This document shows, piece after piece, positions 21,773-30,888 of a stretch of DNA of 64,000 nt (positions within the stretch are counted from its first letter, which is position 1; every line of letters starts with the position of its first letter). The notes under the pieces were generated by a model. It saw only the letters and a list, made by a program, of their open reading frames with translations. It made no database searches and was not told where the DNA came from. The translations under genes and the position numbers were made by a program. The stretch covers positions 5,084,001-5,148,000 of the forward strand of contig NC_007777.1 in NCBI RefSeq assembly GCF_000013345.1. The letters are read 5' to 3'. Origin of the DNA: Frankia casuarinae. Its GTDB lineage: Bacteria > Actinomycetota > Actinomycetes > Frankiales > Frankiaceae.

Positions 21773-24406
21773 TCAGCGCCGCCGGCGCCCGCCCTGGCCC
21801 CGGCCATCCGTCCCGTCCAACGGCCCCGAGCCGCCTGAAGCGTTCAGCTGCCGACGCAGATCCGTGCCCGGCTGGCCGCCCCCGGCCGGTTGGCCGTCAT
21901 TCGGCTGGGCGAGCGCTCCGAAGCCGGGTAGCGTCGATCCACCCGGCAGGACGGCCGTGCCGGTCAGCCCCCCGGAGATCTGCAGGGTGACCTCGGTGTT
22001 GAGCGAGACCTCGCTGCCCGGGGCGGGCGACATCGCCACGACGGTGCCGGGGGGCGCCGGATGCGGGACCGGCTGCGACCTGACATGGAAGCCCAGCTGG
22101 ACGAGCGTCTGCTCGGCGACCTGCTGCGGCTGCCCGACCACGTCCGGCAGTGCCTTCGTCGGCACCTCGGGTTGGGTGTCGTCCGGGGTCGGCAGCGGTT
22201 CGACCGGTAGTCCGAGACCGGCGATCGTCCGGATCATCGTGCGGGACCACACCTGGGCGGGATATCCGCCACCGAAGACGTTGCGACCCTTCACATTAAT
22301 CAGGGGATGCGACGTCGGTCCGCGCGGGTCCGCGAGGGTCACCGCCGCGGCGAGCTGGGGGATGTAACCCGCGAAGGAGGCGGTGCTGAACCCCTCCGCG
22401 GTGCCGGTCTTGCCGGCGGCCGGCCGGCCGATCTGCCCGTTCCCGCTGGCCGTCCCGTGGTTGATAACCCCCTGCAGCACGGCGCTGACCTTGTCCGCAA
22501 TCTTCGGGTCGAGCGCCTGCTGGCAGGGAGCGCCGGTGTCGAAGGGAAGCGGCCGGTCCGTCCCGCCCACCCGCTGGGTGATCGCGAGCACGGCCCGCGC
22601 GTCGCACTTCCTGCCCCGCGCGGCCAACGTCGCGTAGGCGGTCGCCAGATCGAGGGTGCTGATCTCGTTGGATCCGAGGATGGAGGAGCCGTCGACCCGG
22701 GTGATCCCGTCCACCCCCCTGCATTCGGGATCGTTGTTGTTGTGCTGCCGGATCCGGCACGAGGTGACGCCCATACGGCGGGCCACCTCGGCCGTCTTCA
22801 GCACGCCCAGCTTCTCGGCGAGCTGGATGTAGTAGGTGTTGACCGATGACCAGGTTGCGGTCGTCAACGAGTAGAAACCGTCCTCGCTGGGATCGGCGTT
22901 TCCGTAGCAGTTCTTGCCCTGGGGATCCGGGTTCGGGAAGACGTTCGAGTGGTAGCAGAGGGGGGCGTGCAGCGTCGTGGAAAGCGGTAGTCCCGATTCG
23001 AGCGCGGAGATCAGAGTGAACACCTTGTAGGTCGATCCCGGGGAGAACGAGTCCTCGTCGACGGGATAAATCTCCTTGGTGTGGACGAAGTCCGTGGACA
23101 GGGCGGCGGGCTGTCCGTCCGCCGTCGGTCCGTAGACCCGGTTGATCGCCAGGGCGAGCACCTGGCCGGTGTTCGGCTGCACCATCGCGACGCTCGCCGC
23201 CACCCGGTTCCCGATCGGGATGACCTCGGTCGCGGCCGACTGCGCCGCCTGTTGCGCCACCGGGTCCAGCGTCGTTCTGATCGTGAGGCCGCCCTCGAAC
23301 AGTAGTCTGCGCGCGTCCTCCTCCGTCGGGGCGAAGGATCTGTCGTTCAGCAGCCGCTGGCGCACGAGGGCGCAGAAGAACGGCGCGGTCGAGTCGGCGC
23401 AGGGATCGGCCGAGTGGGGCTGCCGGTTGAGCACCACCTCGCCATCGTGCGCCTGATGAAAGGCCGCCGCGTCGATGTGATGAAGTTCGAACATGCGGTC
23501 GAGGACTACGTTGCGCCGTTCCCGTGCCGCCTGCGGATGTATCGCCGGGTTGAAGGCGTTCGGGTTTTTCACCAGGCCGGCCAGCAGCGCGGCCTGCGGC
23601 AGGGTGAGCTTGTCGACGTCGACGTTGAAGTAGTGCCGCGCGGCTACCTGGACCCCGTACGCACCATCGCCGAAGTAGGCGATGTTGAGATAACGCTCGA
23701 GAATCTCGTCCTTGCTCAGATGGGCTTCGAGGTACAGCGCATAACGCGCCTCCCGAAGCTTGCGCTGGACGGTCTGCTCGGTCGCGGCCTTCTTCGCCTC
23801 AGCCGTCGTCGCGGACATCAGAAGAACGTTCTTGACGTACTGCTGGGTCAGGGTCGAGCCGCCCTGGGTGACCTCGCCGTTCTCCCGGTTGGTGAGATAC
23901 GCCCGGACGAGACCCTTGTAATCCAGCCCGTCGTGCTCGTAGAACCGGGAATCCTCGATGTCGATGATCGCCTGACGCATCACCGGCGGAACCCGGCCCA
24001 AGGACACGACCTCACGGTCCTGCTCCCCGCGCAGCACGGCGAGGACGTTCCCCCGCGCGTCGAGGACGCGCGACGCCTGGGCCAGCGGGGGGACCGTCAG
24101 GTTGGCCGGCAGGTCGAGGAAGTCGTCCGCGCCGCCCTTGACGGTCAGTCCGGCCGCTCCCACCACCGGCAGGGCCAGCATGCCGACGAGCACCCCCGCC
24201 ACCACGCTGATCACGCCGGCGCCGAGCAGCCGCGTGGCCACGAACCCCAGCCGGCGGGCCGATGATGCGATGGGACGAGGCTCAGGCCGGTCGACGTCGC
24301 CGAAGCGGAGTTCGTCAGGCCCGTACGGGCGCCCCGGTACACGGTCGCGGGCGGAATCCTCGAACCGCCCACGACCGGGCGTGGGGTGCCCAGGGGGCGT
24401 GGTCAT
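21773..24406 (-). CDS. ponA2: Class A penicillin-binding protein with PASTA domain (PonA2-type)
   Basis: This 877-residue bifunctional peptidoglycan synthase has a cytoplasmic N-terminus and one membrane segment (about residues 55-85). The GT51 glycosyltransferase contains EDSRFYEHDGLDYKG and TQGGSTLTQQYVKN. The transpeptidase has SxxK as STYK in SFSPGSTYKVF, SxN as SVN, and KTG as KTGTAEG. One PASTA domain (PDVVGQPQQVAEQTLVQLGF onward) precedes a Gly/Arg-rich tail. PASTA domains bind muropeptides and beta-lactams. In M. tuberculosis PonA2 is linked to stress and acid survival, and its gene likewise neighbours whiB4 and the ArsA-like ATPases. Confidence 0.95.
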   Translation of the reverse strand: MTTPPGHPTPGRGRFEDSARDRVPGRPYGPDELRFGDVDRPEPRPIASSARRLGFVATRLLGAGVISVVAGVLVGMLALPVVGAAGLTVKGGADDFLDLPANLTVPPLAQASRVLDARGNVLAVLRGEQDREVVSLGRVPPVMRQAIIDIEDSRFYEHDGLDYKGLVRAYLTNRENGEVTQGGSTLTQQYVKNVLLMSATTAEAKKAATEQTVQRKLREARYALYLEAHLSKDEILERYLNIAYFGDGAYGVQVAARHYFNVDVDKLTLPQAALLAGLVKNPNAFNPAIHPQAARERRNVVLDRMFELHHIDAAAFHQAHDGEVVLNRQPHSADPCADSTAPFFCALVRQRLLNDRSFAPTEEDARRLLFEGGLTIRTTLDPVAQQAAQSAATEVIPIGNRVAASVAMVQPNTGQVLALAINRVYGPTADGQPAALSTDFVHTKEIYPVDEDSFSPGSTYKVFTLISALESGLPLSTTLHAPLCYHSNVFPNPDPQGKNCYGNADPSEDGFYSLTTATWSSVNTYYIQLAEKLGVLKTAEVARRMGVTSCRIRQHNNNDPECRGVDGITRVDGSSILGSNEISTLDLATAYATLAARGRKCDARAVLAITQRVGGTDRPLPFDTGAPCQQALDPKIADKVSAVLQGVINHGTASGNGQIGRPAAGKTGTAEGFSTASFAGYIPQLAAAVTLADPRGPTSHPLINVKGRNVFGGGYPAQVWSRTMIRTIAGLGLPVEPLPTPDDTQPEVPTKALPDVVGQPQQVAEQTLVQLGFHVRSQPVPHPAPPGTVVAMSPAPGSEVSLNTEVTLQISGGLTGTAVLPGGSTLPGFGALAQPNDGQPAGGGQPGTDLRRQLNASGGSGPLDGTDGRGQGGRRRR

Positions 24407-24959
24407 CCAGGGACCTCCGTCCAGCCAGGCTGGGACACCCGTCGGAGCATACGGGCCAACATTTGATCAACAAGCGCCACCCCCGCCGCCCCGATTTCCA
24501 CGAACGCCACAAGGCGGCGGCCCATCGCAGCCGATAATGCCGTGAGCTGGGACGCCGCAGTTCCAGCCCCGGCCGGCGACCCTGCCGGTCCCGGGCGCGC
24601 CCCGGACGACCGTGACAACCTCCACACCCGCTGCCCCGCCGCCCACGCTCCATACCTCCACTTTCGGGCGTCATCTCAATTCCGGCCCCACATTAGGGCA
24701 ATCTCGTCAAAACGGAAACGAAGCGATGAAAAACCTACATTATCTCTGAGTCGATACCTCATTGTCACGCAACAGACATACGGAGGTCACAGACCGCACT
24801 ACCATGGCGATCCGGATCAATGGCCCGGACTAGTCATTTGGACAACCACCCGTGTGGGGTCTGTGCCGTGGCCACGCCACTCCGTACGGTTTCGGGTCAA
24901 CGCCACGTCACCACCCGCACGGGCCCCCTGACCCGGACTCGAGAAGAAAGGCAGGTGGC
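24407..24959. other. Divergent promoter region of the PBP and WhiB genes
   Basis: These 553 bp have no supported gene. A comparatively AT-rich island (about 24690-24790, with TACATTATCT and TACCTCATTGTC) is unusual for this chromosome and probably marks promoter or operator DNA for the WhiB gene. I cannot assign a specific site. Confidence 0.5.
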
Positions 24960-25316
24960 ATGACCAGAAGCCTGACCTCCACCGTCAGCACGCCACGCCG
25001 TGCCAACACGACCCATCTCGTGGGTTCCGCCGTCGACGGCGACTGGACGGCTCACGCCGCCTGTCGCGACCTCGACCCGGATGAGCTGTTCGTCCAGGGC
25101 GCCGCCCAGAACCGGGTGAAGACCCGGTGCTTCGGCTGCGCTGTCCGCACCGAGTGCCTCGCGGACGCTCTCGACAACCACGTCGAGTTCGGCGTCTGGG
25201 GGGGCATGACCGAACGGGAACGTCGCGCGCTGCTACGTCGCCGCCCAGACGTCACGTCCTGGCGGAAGCTGCTCACGGACGCCCAGGCCGACCACAGATC
25301 GGCCTCCGCCGGCTGA
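24960..25316 (+). CDS. WhiB-family iron-sulfur regulator (WblA/WhiB4-type)
   Basis: This is a 118-residue [4Fe-4S] redox-sensing transcription factor. Cluster ligands are C35, C57, C60 and C66 (C...CxxC...C), followed by the GVWGG turn at 78-82 and a basic C-terminal helix (ERERRALLRRR). ATG 24960 follows AGGTGGC. The neighbourhood, with the PBP on one side and paired ArsA-like ATPases on the other, matches whiB4 (Rv3681c) in Mycobacterium and wblA (SCO3579) in Streptomyces, which control oxidative stress and development. Orthology is inferred from synteny. Confidence 0.93.
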   Translation: MTRSLTSTVSTPRRANTTHLVGSAVDGDWTAHAACRDLDPDELFVQGAAQNRVKTRCFGCAVRTECLADALDNHVEFGVWGGMTERERRALLRRRPDVTSWRKLLTDAQADHRSASAG

Positions 25317-25469
25317 TTCAGCGGTGGTCCGACCAGTCCCCAAGGCCGATCGGATCCTTCGCCGGCTATCCCCCGCCCGAGGACAACGTCGTCCCGGTCC
25401 GGGATCACGCACATCCGCTGTCGACCGCGTTCTCTCACCCGGATGAACCGGGCTCGCCGATCAAGCTGA

Positions 25470-26762
25470 TCAAGCGGTCCGATCCAGCCGTTCGTCACGC
25501 GCGAGCGCATCGCCGATCTCCCGCAGTCCGACGAGATCGTGCACGTCTTCCGACAACGCCTCCACCTCCACTATCGGGGTGTCGGGGTGGGCGCTGGTGA
25601 ACCGCTCCCGCAGCCGCGCCTCCCGGCTCGCCAACCGGACCCGATCGGCGTGGATGCGCAGCACCGCGGCGGCAAGCGGATGCTCCCCGTGCTCCTCGAG
25701 GTTCTCGGCGGCGGCAAGGCTGCGCTCGATGTTGAGCGCCTCGGCATCGCTGTGGTGCATCCGGTTCACGACCAGTCCGGCGAGGGGCATCCCCTCCGCA
25801 TCGAGCCGATCGACGAAGTAGGACGCCTCCCGTAGCGCCGCGGCCTCGGGTGCGGCGACCACGATGAACGAGGTGCCGGGATCGCCGAGCAGGCGGTAGG
25901 TCTCCTCCGCCCGCGCCCGGAAGCCACCGAACATCGTCTCCAGCGCCGCCACGAACTGGCTGACGTCGGTCAGCAGCTGGGCGCCGAGCACCTTGGTGAG
26001 GACTCGGGTGAACACGCCGAGGCCGGCGCCGAGCACCTTCACGTACGCCCGCCCGCCGGCCTTCGCCGGCGCGAGCAACAGTCGTAGCAGCCTTCCATCG
26101 AGGAAGGCCCCGAGCCTCGTCGGAGCATCGAGGAAGTCCAGCGCCGACCGGGTCGGGGGCGTATCGACCACGATCAGATCCCACGTGCCGGTGGCGTCGA
26201 GCTGGCCGAGCTTCTCCATCGCCATGTACTCCTGGGTGCCGGCGAAGGAGGACGACAGCGACTGGTAGAAGGGGTTGGCAAGGAGGGCCTCGGCCCGCTC
26301 GGAGGTGCTGTGCGCCAGGACGATCTCGTCGAACGTCCGCTTCATGTCCAGCATCATCGCGTCGAGACGACCACCGGCGGCACCGTCGACCCCGGCCACC
26401 TCGCGTGGGGTGTTGTCGAGCGCGGTCAGGCCCAGGGCCTGGGCGAGTCGCCGCGCCGGGTCGATCGTCAGGACGACGACGTTGCGCCCGCGCTCGGCCG
26501 CCCGCAGCGCGAGCGCCGCGGCCATGGTCGTCTTGCCGACCCCACCCGAGCCACAGCAGACCACGATCCGTTCCGTGTCGAGCATCGCGTCGACGTCGAG
26601 CAGTGGCACGCCGGCCGGATGCGGACGCGTCCGGCGCGCTCCCGGCCCGCCGCGACGCGCCGCCGACTGCCGGACGCTCCCCGCTGCCGGCCTTCGCCGC
26701 CCGGCGGACGGTGCCCCGGGTTCCCGCCGTGGTGCACCGGGTGACGGGCGCGCGGGGCTCAT
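25470..26762 (-). CDS. ArsA/GET3-like P-loop ATPase, second of a pair
   Basis: This 430-residue SIMIBI-class ATPase has the deviant Walker [31 protein letters not shown] (switch/Walker B region), and a long helical C-terminal half. The first ~60 residues are Arg/Pro/Gly-rich; an internal start at [15 protein letters not shown] is possible, but ATG 26762 overlaps the partner's stop (ATGA). Homologues (Rv3680/Rv3679) are annotated anion transporters, but the fold also fits tail-anchored-protein targeting. No arsenic genes are nearby. Confidence 0.88.
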   Translation of the reverse strand: MSPARPSPGAPRREPGAPSAGRRRPAAGSVRQSAARRGGPGARRTRPHPAGVPLLDVDAMLDTERIVVCCGSGGVGKTTMAAALALRAAERGRNVVVLTIDPARRLAQALGLTALDNTPREVAGVDGAAGGRLDAMMLDMKRTFDEIVLAHSTSERAEALLANPFYQSLSSSFAGTQEYMAMEKLGQLDATGTWDLIVVDTPPTRSALDFLDAPTRLGAFLDGRLLRLLLAPAKAGGRAYVKVLGAGLGVFTRVLTKVLGAQLLTDVSQFVAALETMFGGFRARAEETYRLLGDPGTSFIVVAAPEAAALREASYFVDRLDAEGMPLAGLVVNRMHHSDAEALNIERSLAAAENLEEHGEHPLAAAVLRIHADRVRLASREARLRERFTSAHPDTPIVEVEALSEDVHDLVGLREIGDALARDERLDRTA

Positions 26763-27832
26763 GCCACCATCTGCTGCGCCCGCAGCATCTCCGCGAACCG
26801 GTAGACGGTGCCGAGGTCGACGCCATCCGCGACCAGCGGCACCTCATACACGGGACGACCCAGCCCGGCAATCTCCGCACGCTCAGCCGCCTCCAGCGCG
26901 ACGCGATCGGCGTGCTGGGCCGCCTCCCAGGCCAGCGCCTCGACCAGCTCAGGGGTGGGCTCCATCCCAGCCTCCTTGATCCCGGCGGCAATCTCCTCCC
27001 GGTCCAGCTCCCCGCGCCGGGCCAGACGGGACTCCTTCGCGCGCAGCAGGGGTGGGCGGGTCATGTTGACCACCACACCGCCGAGCGGCAGGCCGGCGCG
27101 GGTCAGCTCGGCCACGCCGTCCACCGTCTCCTGCACCGGCATCTCCTCGAGGAGGGTGACCAGATGCACGGCGGCCCGATCGGGCGCCAGCACGGCCATC
27201 ACGCTGTCGGCCTGGGCCCGGATCGGCCCGACCTTGGCCAGCCCCGCCACCTCCGCGGTGACATTGAGAAACCGGGTGATCCGGCCGGTGGGCGGCGCGT
27301 CGAGCACCACCGCGTCGTAGGCCAGCCCTCCCGGGCGGGTGGCGTCGGGCCGGTTGACCGCCTCCTTGACCTTGCCGGTGAGCAGCACGTCGCGAACCCC
27401 GGGAGCGATGGTCGTGGCGAAGTCCACCGCGCCGATCCTGTCCAGGGCCCTCCCGGCCCGCCGCAGGTTGTAGAACATCTCCAGATACTCCAGCAGGGCC
27501 TCATCCGCGTCGATCGCCAACGCGAACACCTCCCCGCCGCCGGGGGCGCTGGCCACCTTGCGCTCCCGGTAGGGCAACGGAGGGGTGTCGAACAGCTGCG
27601 CGATCTGCTGCCGACCCTCGACCTCGGTGAGCAGGACTCGACGACCACCGCTCGCAAGCGCCACGGCCAGCGCGCCGGCCACGGTCGTCTTGCCGGTCCC
27701 GCCCTTGCCGGTGACGATGTGCAACCGCCGGTCCCACGGACCGGCCACCTCGCCGCTCGCTTCCTTGATCACGGTGTTCTCGCTGTCGATCACAGCGTTC
27801 TCGCTGTCGGTCACGGTGTTCTCGCCGTTCAC
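26759..27832 (-). CDS. ArsA/GET3-like P-loop ATPase, first of a pair
   Basis: The ATPase domain begins with [21 protein letters not shown] (P-loop GKGGTGKTT), then [15 protein letters not shown] and [15 protein letters not shown]. The start is uncertain: the frame is open to 28138, across the start of the divergent DUF4177 gene. GTG 27832 ([12 protein letters not shown]) is proposed because it leaves promoter space, though no clear ribosome site precedes it. The first residues are a threefold 21-bp repeat, (T/I)DSENxV. It is coupled by ATGA to the second ATPase, so the two probably form a heterodimer. Confidence 0.85.
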   Translation of the reverse strand: MNGENTVTDSENAVIDSENTVIKEASGEVAGPWDRRLHIVTGKGGTGKTTVAGALAVALASGGRRVLLTEVEGRQQIAQLFDTPPLPYRERKVASAPGGGEVFALAIDADEALLEYLEMFYNLRRAGRALDRIGAVDFATTIAPGVRDVLLTGKVKEAVNRPDATRPGGLAYDAVVLDAPPTGRITRFLNVTAEVAGLAKVGPIRAQADSVMAVLAPDRAAVHLVTLLEEMPVQETVDGVAELTRAGLPLGGVVVNMTRPPLLRAKESRLARRGELDREEIAAGIKEAGMEPTPELVEALAWEAAQHADRVALEAAERAEIAGLGRPVYEVPLVADGVDLGTVYRFAEMLRAQQMVA

Positions 27833-28022
27833 AAGCTTGACCGTACCCGCGTGCACGGTCCCCACCACGGTGGTGAGCCGGGAGAAAACCCGCGGCGCAC
27901 CGCGGGGCGAGCCAAGGTAGGGGATGTGGGGAGAGGTGACCGGAACGATGCGGCGGCGAAGGCTCGGGCCCGGTGACACGGGTGTCCGGAACCGTCGGCG
28001 CGATGCTCTAAGGTCCGGTGTC

Positions 28023-28187
28023 ATGCAGACGAAGTGGGAGTACGTGACGGCGCCGGTACTGATCCACGCCACCAAGCAGATTCTCGACAACTGGGGTGAG
28101 GACGGCTGGGAGCTGGTCCAGATCGTTCCCGGTCCCAACCCCGAGAGCCTCGTCGCCTACTTCAAGCGTCCCAGGAGTCAGTCCTGA
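28023..28187 (+). CDS. DUF4177 small protein
   Basis: This 54-residue protein runs MQTKWEYVTAPVLIHATKQI, then DNWGEDGWELVQIVP. The W-E-Y...GWELV pattern is the DUF4177 family signature (compare Rv3678A). The function is unknown. It is divergent from the ArsA pair and 1 bp before the RidA-like gene. Confidence 0.85.
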   Translation: MQTKWEYVTAPVLIHATKQILDNWGEDGWELVQIVPGPNPESLVAYFKRPRSQS

Positions 28188-28188
28188 C

Positions 28189-28653
28189 ATGGCCGCACCG
28201 AGCGAACGCCTGGCGGCGCTGGGCCTGACGCTGCCGCCGGTCCCGACCCCGGCCGGCGCCTACCTCCCCGCGGTCCGGGCGGGCAGCCTGATCTGGACGG
28301 CCGGTCAGCTTCCGCTGGTGGACGGCCGGCTGGCCCGAACCGGCCTGGTGGGCGCGGGCGCCGAGGTAACCGTCGAGCAGGCCGCGGAGCTCGCCCGGAC
28401 GGCCGCGCTCAACGCGCTGGCGGCGGCGTCGTCGGTGGCCGGCGGACTCGACGGGATCACCCGGATCATCAAGGTGGTTGGATTCGTCGCGAGCGCCCCC
28501 GGCTTCACTGGCCAGCCAACGGTCGTCAACGGGGCGAGTGAGCTGCTCGCAGCGGTCTTCGGCGAGGCCGGTCAGCATGCCCGCTCGGCCGTCGGCGTCT
28601 CGGCGCTGCCGCTGGGCGCACCGGTCGAGATCGAACTGGTGCTCGGGGGGTAG
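28189..28653 (+). CDS. RidA/YjgF-family protein
   Basis: This 154-residue protein is of the Rid family, whose best-studied members hydrolyse reactive enamines/imines made by PLP enzymes. Visible are RAGSLIWTAGQLPLVDGRL, a helical middle ARTAALNALAAASSV, and VSALPLGAPVEIELVL at the end. It belongs to the Rv3678c-like subgroup, where the canonical catalytic Arg of RidA is not obvious, so a different activity is possible. It starts 1 bp after the DUF4177 stop. Confidence 0.88.
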   Translation: MAAPSERLAALGLTLPPVPTPAGAYLPAVRAGSLIWTAGQLPLVDGRLARTGLVGAGAEVTVEQAAELARTAALNALAAASSVAGGLDGITRIIKVVGFVASAPGFTGQPTVVNGASELLAAVFGEAGQHARSAVGVSALPLGAPVEIELVLGG

Positions 28654-28753
28654 GCCAGTCCCGCCGGTGCCGGCCTCGGGGTTGCGGCGGCGCGCCGCGG
28701 CCAACAGGACAAACAAACCCCGCCTCGCCACCAACGGCTCTAGCATCTGGGCA

Positions 28754-29701
28754 ATGGTCGACCACAAGGCTGCCCTGATCGCTCGGCTGCGCTGGTCCCC
28801 GGCCGACGGAGGCCGCCGCGACGGGGTGACGGCGCGCCATCCGTCCGCGCCGCCCGCAGCGGTGCGCGACGCCTCGACGGTCGTGCTGCTGCGCGACGCG
28901 CCGGGTAACCAGGGGATCGAGGCCTACCTGCTGCGCCGGGCGGCGACCATGGCATTCGCCGGTGGGATGTACGCATTCCCAGGTGGACGAGTAGATCCGG
29001 CCGATATGGGGCCAGACGTGCCCTGGGCGGGCCCATCGGTCGCCGAGGTCATGCACGCGCTCGACGCCGATCCCGCACTCGCCCGCGCGCTCGTCTGTGC
29101 GGCCGTACGGGAGACCTTCGAGGAGTGCGGGATCCTGCTGGCCGGCGCGGTGGCGGGCGAGGACGGCAGGCTCGGCGGCGGCCCGGAGGCGCTCAGCGAT
29201 CAGGTCCGGGCCGCCGAGCGCCTCGCACTGGAACGGCACGAGCTCGGCCTGAGCGCCCTGCTCCGCAAATACTCCCTCGTGCTGCGGGCCGATCTCCTCG
29301 CGCCCTGGGCCAGATGGGTGACGCCCGAGATCGAGCCGCAACGGTACGACACCAGGTTCTTCGTCGCGGCACTTCCCACCGGCCAGCATCCCGGCCAACC
29401 CTCCAGCGAGGCGGACCGGATGCAGTGGATACGCCCTGCGGACGCCCTCGAACGCCATAGGGCCGGGACCATGGACATGCTGCCACCCACCGCGTTCACC
29501 CTCGCCGAACTATCCGAATACGCCGACGTCGCGGCGGTGCTGGCCGCCGCCCACGCCCGCGACCTGTCGCCGATCATGCCGAGGATTCTGGTCAGCGGCG
29601 GCGAAGCACGCCTCCTGCTGCCGCATGACGAGGCGTACGACGACCCGGGAAACCATGACGACCTGCGGGATGCGGGCCCCGCCGACCCGGCGTGGCAATA
29701 G
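28754..29701 (+). CDS. Nudix hydrolase (NUDT19-like)
   Basis: ATG at 28754 gives 315 residues; the longer frame upstream runs through the RidA-like gene. The Nudix box is split by an insertion of about 35 residues: AFPGGRVDP, then AVRETFEECGILL. This form is seen in NUDT19/RNA-pyrophosphohydrolase-like proteins that act on CoA derivatives or nucleoside diphosphates linked to X. The substrate is not determined by the sequence. The stop codon precedes the metallo-beta-lactamase gene by 2 bp. Confidence 0.88.
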   Translation: MVDHKAALIARLRWSPADGGRRDGVTARHPSAPPAAVRDASTVVLLRDAPGNQGIEAYLLRRAATMAFAGGMYAFPGGRVDPADMGPDVPWAGPSVAEVMHALDADPALARALVCAAVRETFEECGILLAGAVAGEDGRLGGGPEALSDQVRAAERLALERHELGLSALLRKYSLVLRADLLAPWARWVTPEIEPQRYDTRFFVAALPTGQHPGQPSSEADRMQWIRPADALERHRAGTMDMLPPTAFTLAELSEYADVAAVLAAAHARDLSPIMPRILVSGGEARLLLPHDEAYDDPGNHDDLRDAGPADPAWQ

Positions 29702-29703
29702 CC

Positions 29704-30573
29704 ATGGCCGTGCCCCGACAGATCACTCCCCTGGCCGCCGTGCTTCTCGCTCCGAATCCGGGCCCGATGACGCTCGACGGCACCAACACCTGGATCCTGC
29801 GCGCCGCCGGCGAGGAGGGGTGTGTGGTCGTGGACCCCGGCCCGGACCACGCCGGACATCTGGCGACGGTCGCGGCGGCCGGCCGCGTCGATCTGATTCT
29901 GCTGACCCACGGCCATGTCGACCACAGTGCCGGCGCGGCCACGTTGCACGATCTCACCGGCGCCCCGGTCCGGGCGCTCGACCCCGTCTTCCGGCTGGGA
30001 TCGGAGGGGCTCACGGCCGGCGATGTGATCGCCACGGCCGGCGTCGAGCTCCGGGTCCTCCCCACCCCGGGGCACACCGCCGACTCGTTGTCGTTCCTTC
30101 TACTCGGGGAAGACAAGCCGCTCGGGGAAGACAAGCACTCCGCGGATTGCCGGGACCGGGCGGAGTCGGGCCCGACCTCCGGCGACCTCCCGCCCGGTCC
30201 GGCGGTGCTGACCGGAGACACGATTCTCGGGCGTGGCAGTACCGTGGTCGCTCACCCGGACGGCCGTCTCGGTGACTACCTGGACAGCCTGCGGCTGCTG
30301 CGGGAACTCGGCGAGACCACCGTGCTGCCCGGCCACGGCCCCGAACTGCCCGCGGCTGGCCGCGCGGCCGAGCGCTATCTGGCTCACCGCCACAACCGGC
30401 TCGACCAGGTGCGGCGTGCTCTGGTGGACGCCGGGGTCGACGCCGCGGAGGCGGACGCGGCCGACGTGGTCCGCCGGGTCTACGCGGACGTCGACCGCGC
30501 CCTGTGGTTCGCGGCGGAACTGTCGGTCCGCGCCCAGCTGACCTATCTGCGGGAGCATCCCGACGGCGCCTGA
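29704..30573 (+). CDS. Metallo-beta-lactamase-fold hydrolase (LACTB2/Rv3677c-like)
   Basis: This 289-residue hydrolase has zinc ligands in THGHVDHSAG, PTPGHTADS, LTGDTILGRG and LPGHGPEL. The C-terminal winged-helix-like tail (DQVRRALVDAGVDAAEADAA) is typical of LACTB2-type endoribonucleases and related thioesterases. An 18-bp duplication within the gene gives LGEDKPLGEDK between the third and fourth ligands. A GTG four codons upstream is an alternative start. It is probably co-transcribed with the Nudix gene. Confidence 0.88.
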   Translation: MAVPRQITPLAAVLLAPNPGPMTLDGTNTWILRAAGEEGCVVVDPGPDHAGHLATVAAAGRVDLILLTHGHVDHSAGAATLHDLTGAPVRALDPVFRLGSEGLTAGDVIATAGVELRVLPTPGHTADSLSFLLLGEDKPLGEDKHSADCRDRAESGPTSGDLPPGPAVLTGDTILGRGSTVVAHPDGRLGDYLDSLRLLRELGETTVLPGHGPELPAAGRAAERYLAHRHNRLDQVRRALVDAGVDAAEADAADVVRRVYADVDRALWFAAELSVRAQLTYLREHPDGA

Positions 30574-30888
30574 TCAGCCCAGTCGACCAGCCGATGGCGA
30601 GCGGCACGTCCGTGGCAGCGGTAGCCGGACGGCCGCCTCACGCCACCGAGAGGTTCCGGGAGGCCACTAAGAGATACCGGGCCGATATCACGCAGCGGTA
30701 TCGCAGCAGCATCGACGCGGCTGCGGTCGGTCATCCGACAAGACGGGATTCGAGGAAGGAGACCCAGGCCACTAAACTCTGGCACGGAGGGAACCGCCCG
30801 TGCGCAGGATGACGATTTCGACCAGCCGAAAACCGGGCGACCGGTCCGGCCCCCTACCCACCGGCCACCCGGACGGGAGGCCCCAGCC
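30574..30888. other. Intergenic region before the adenylate cyclase
   Basis: These 315 bp contain no supported gene. I looked for a mycobacterial-type Crp site (TGTGA-N6-TCACA), which could link the cyclase to the neighbouring Crp, and did not find one. Confidence 0.5.

Noticed and set aside
30574-30888. Crp-binding site before the adenylate cyclase
   Set aside because: ATGGTGATCACAG at the start codon superficially resembles one, but the TGTGA-N6-TCACA spacing is not met.
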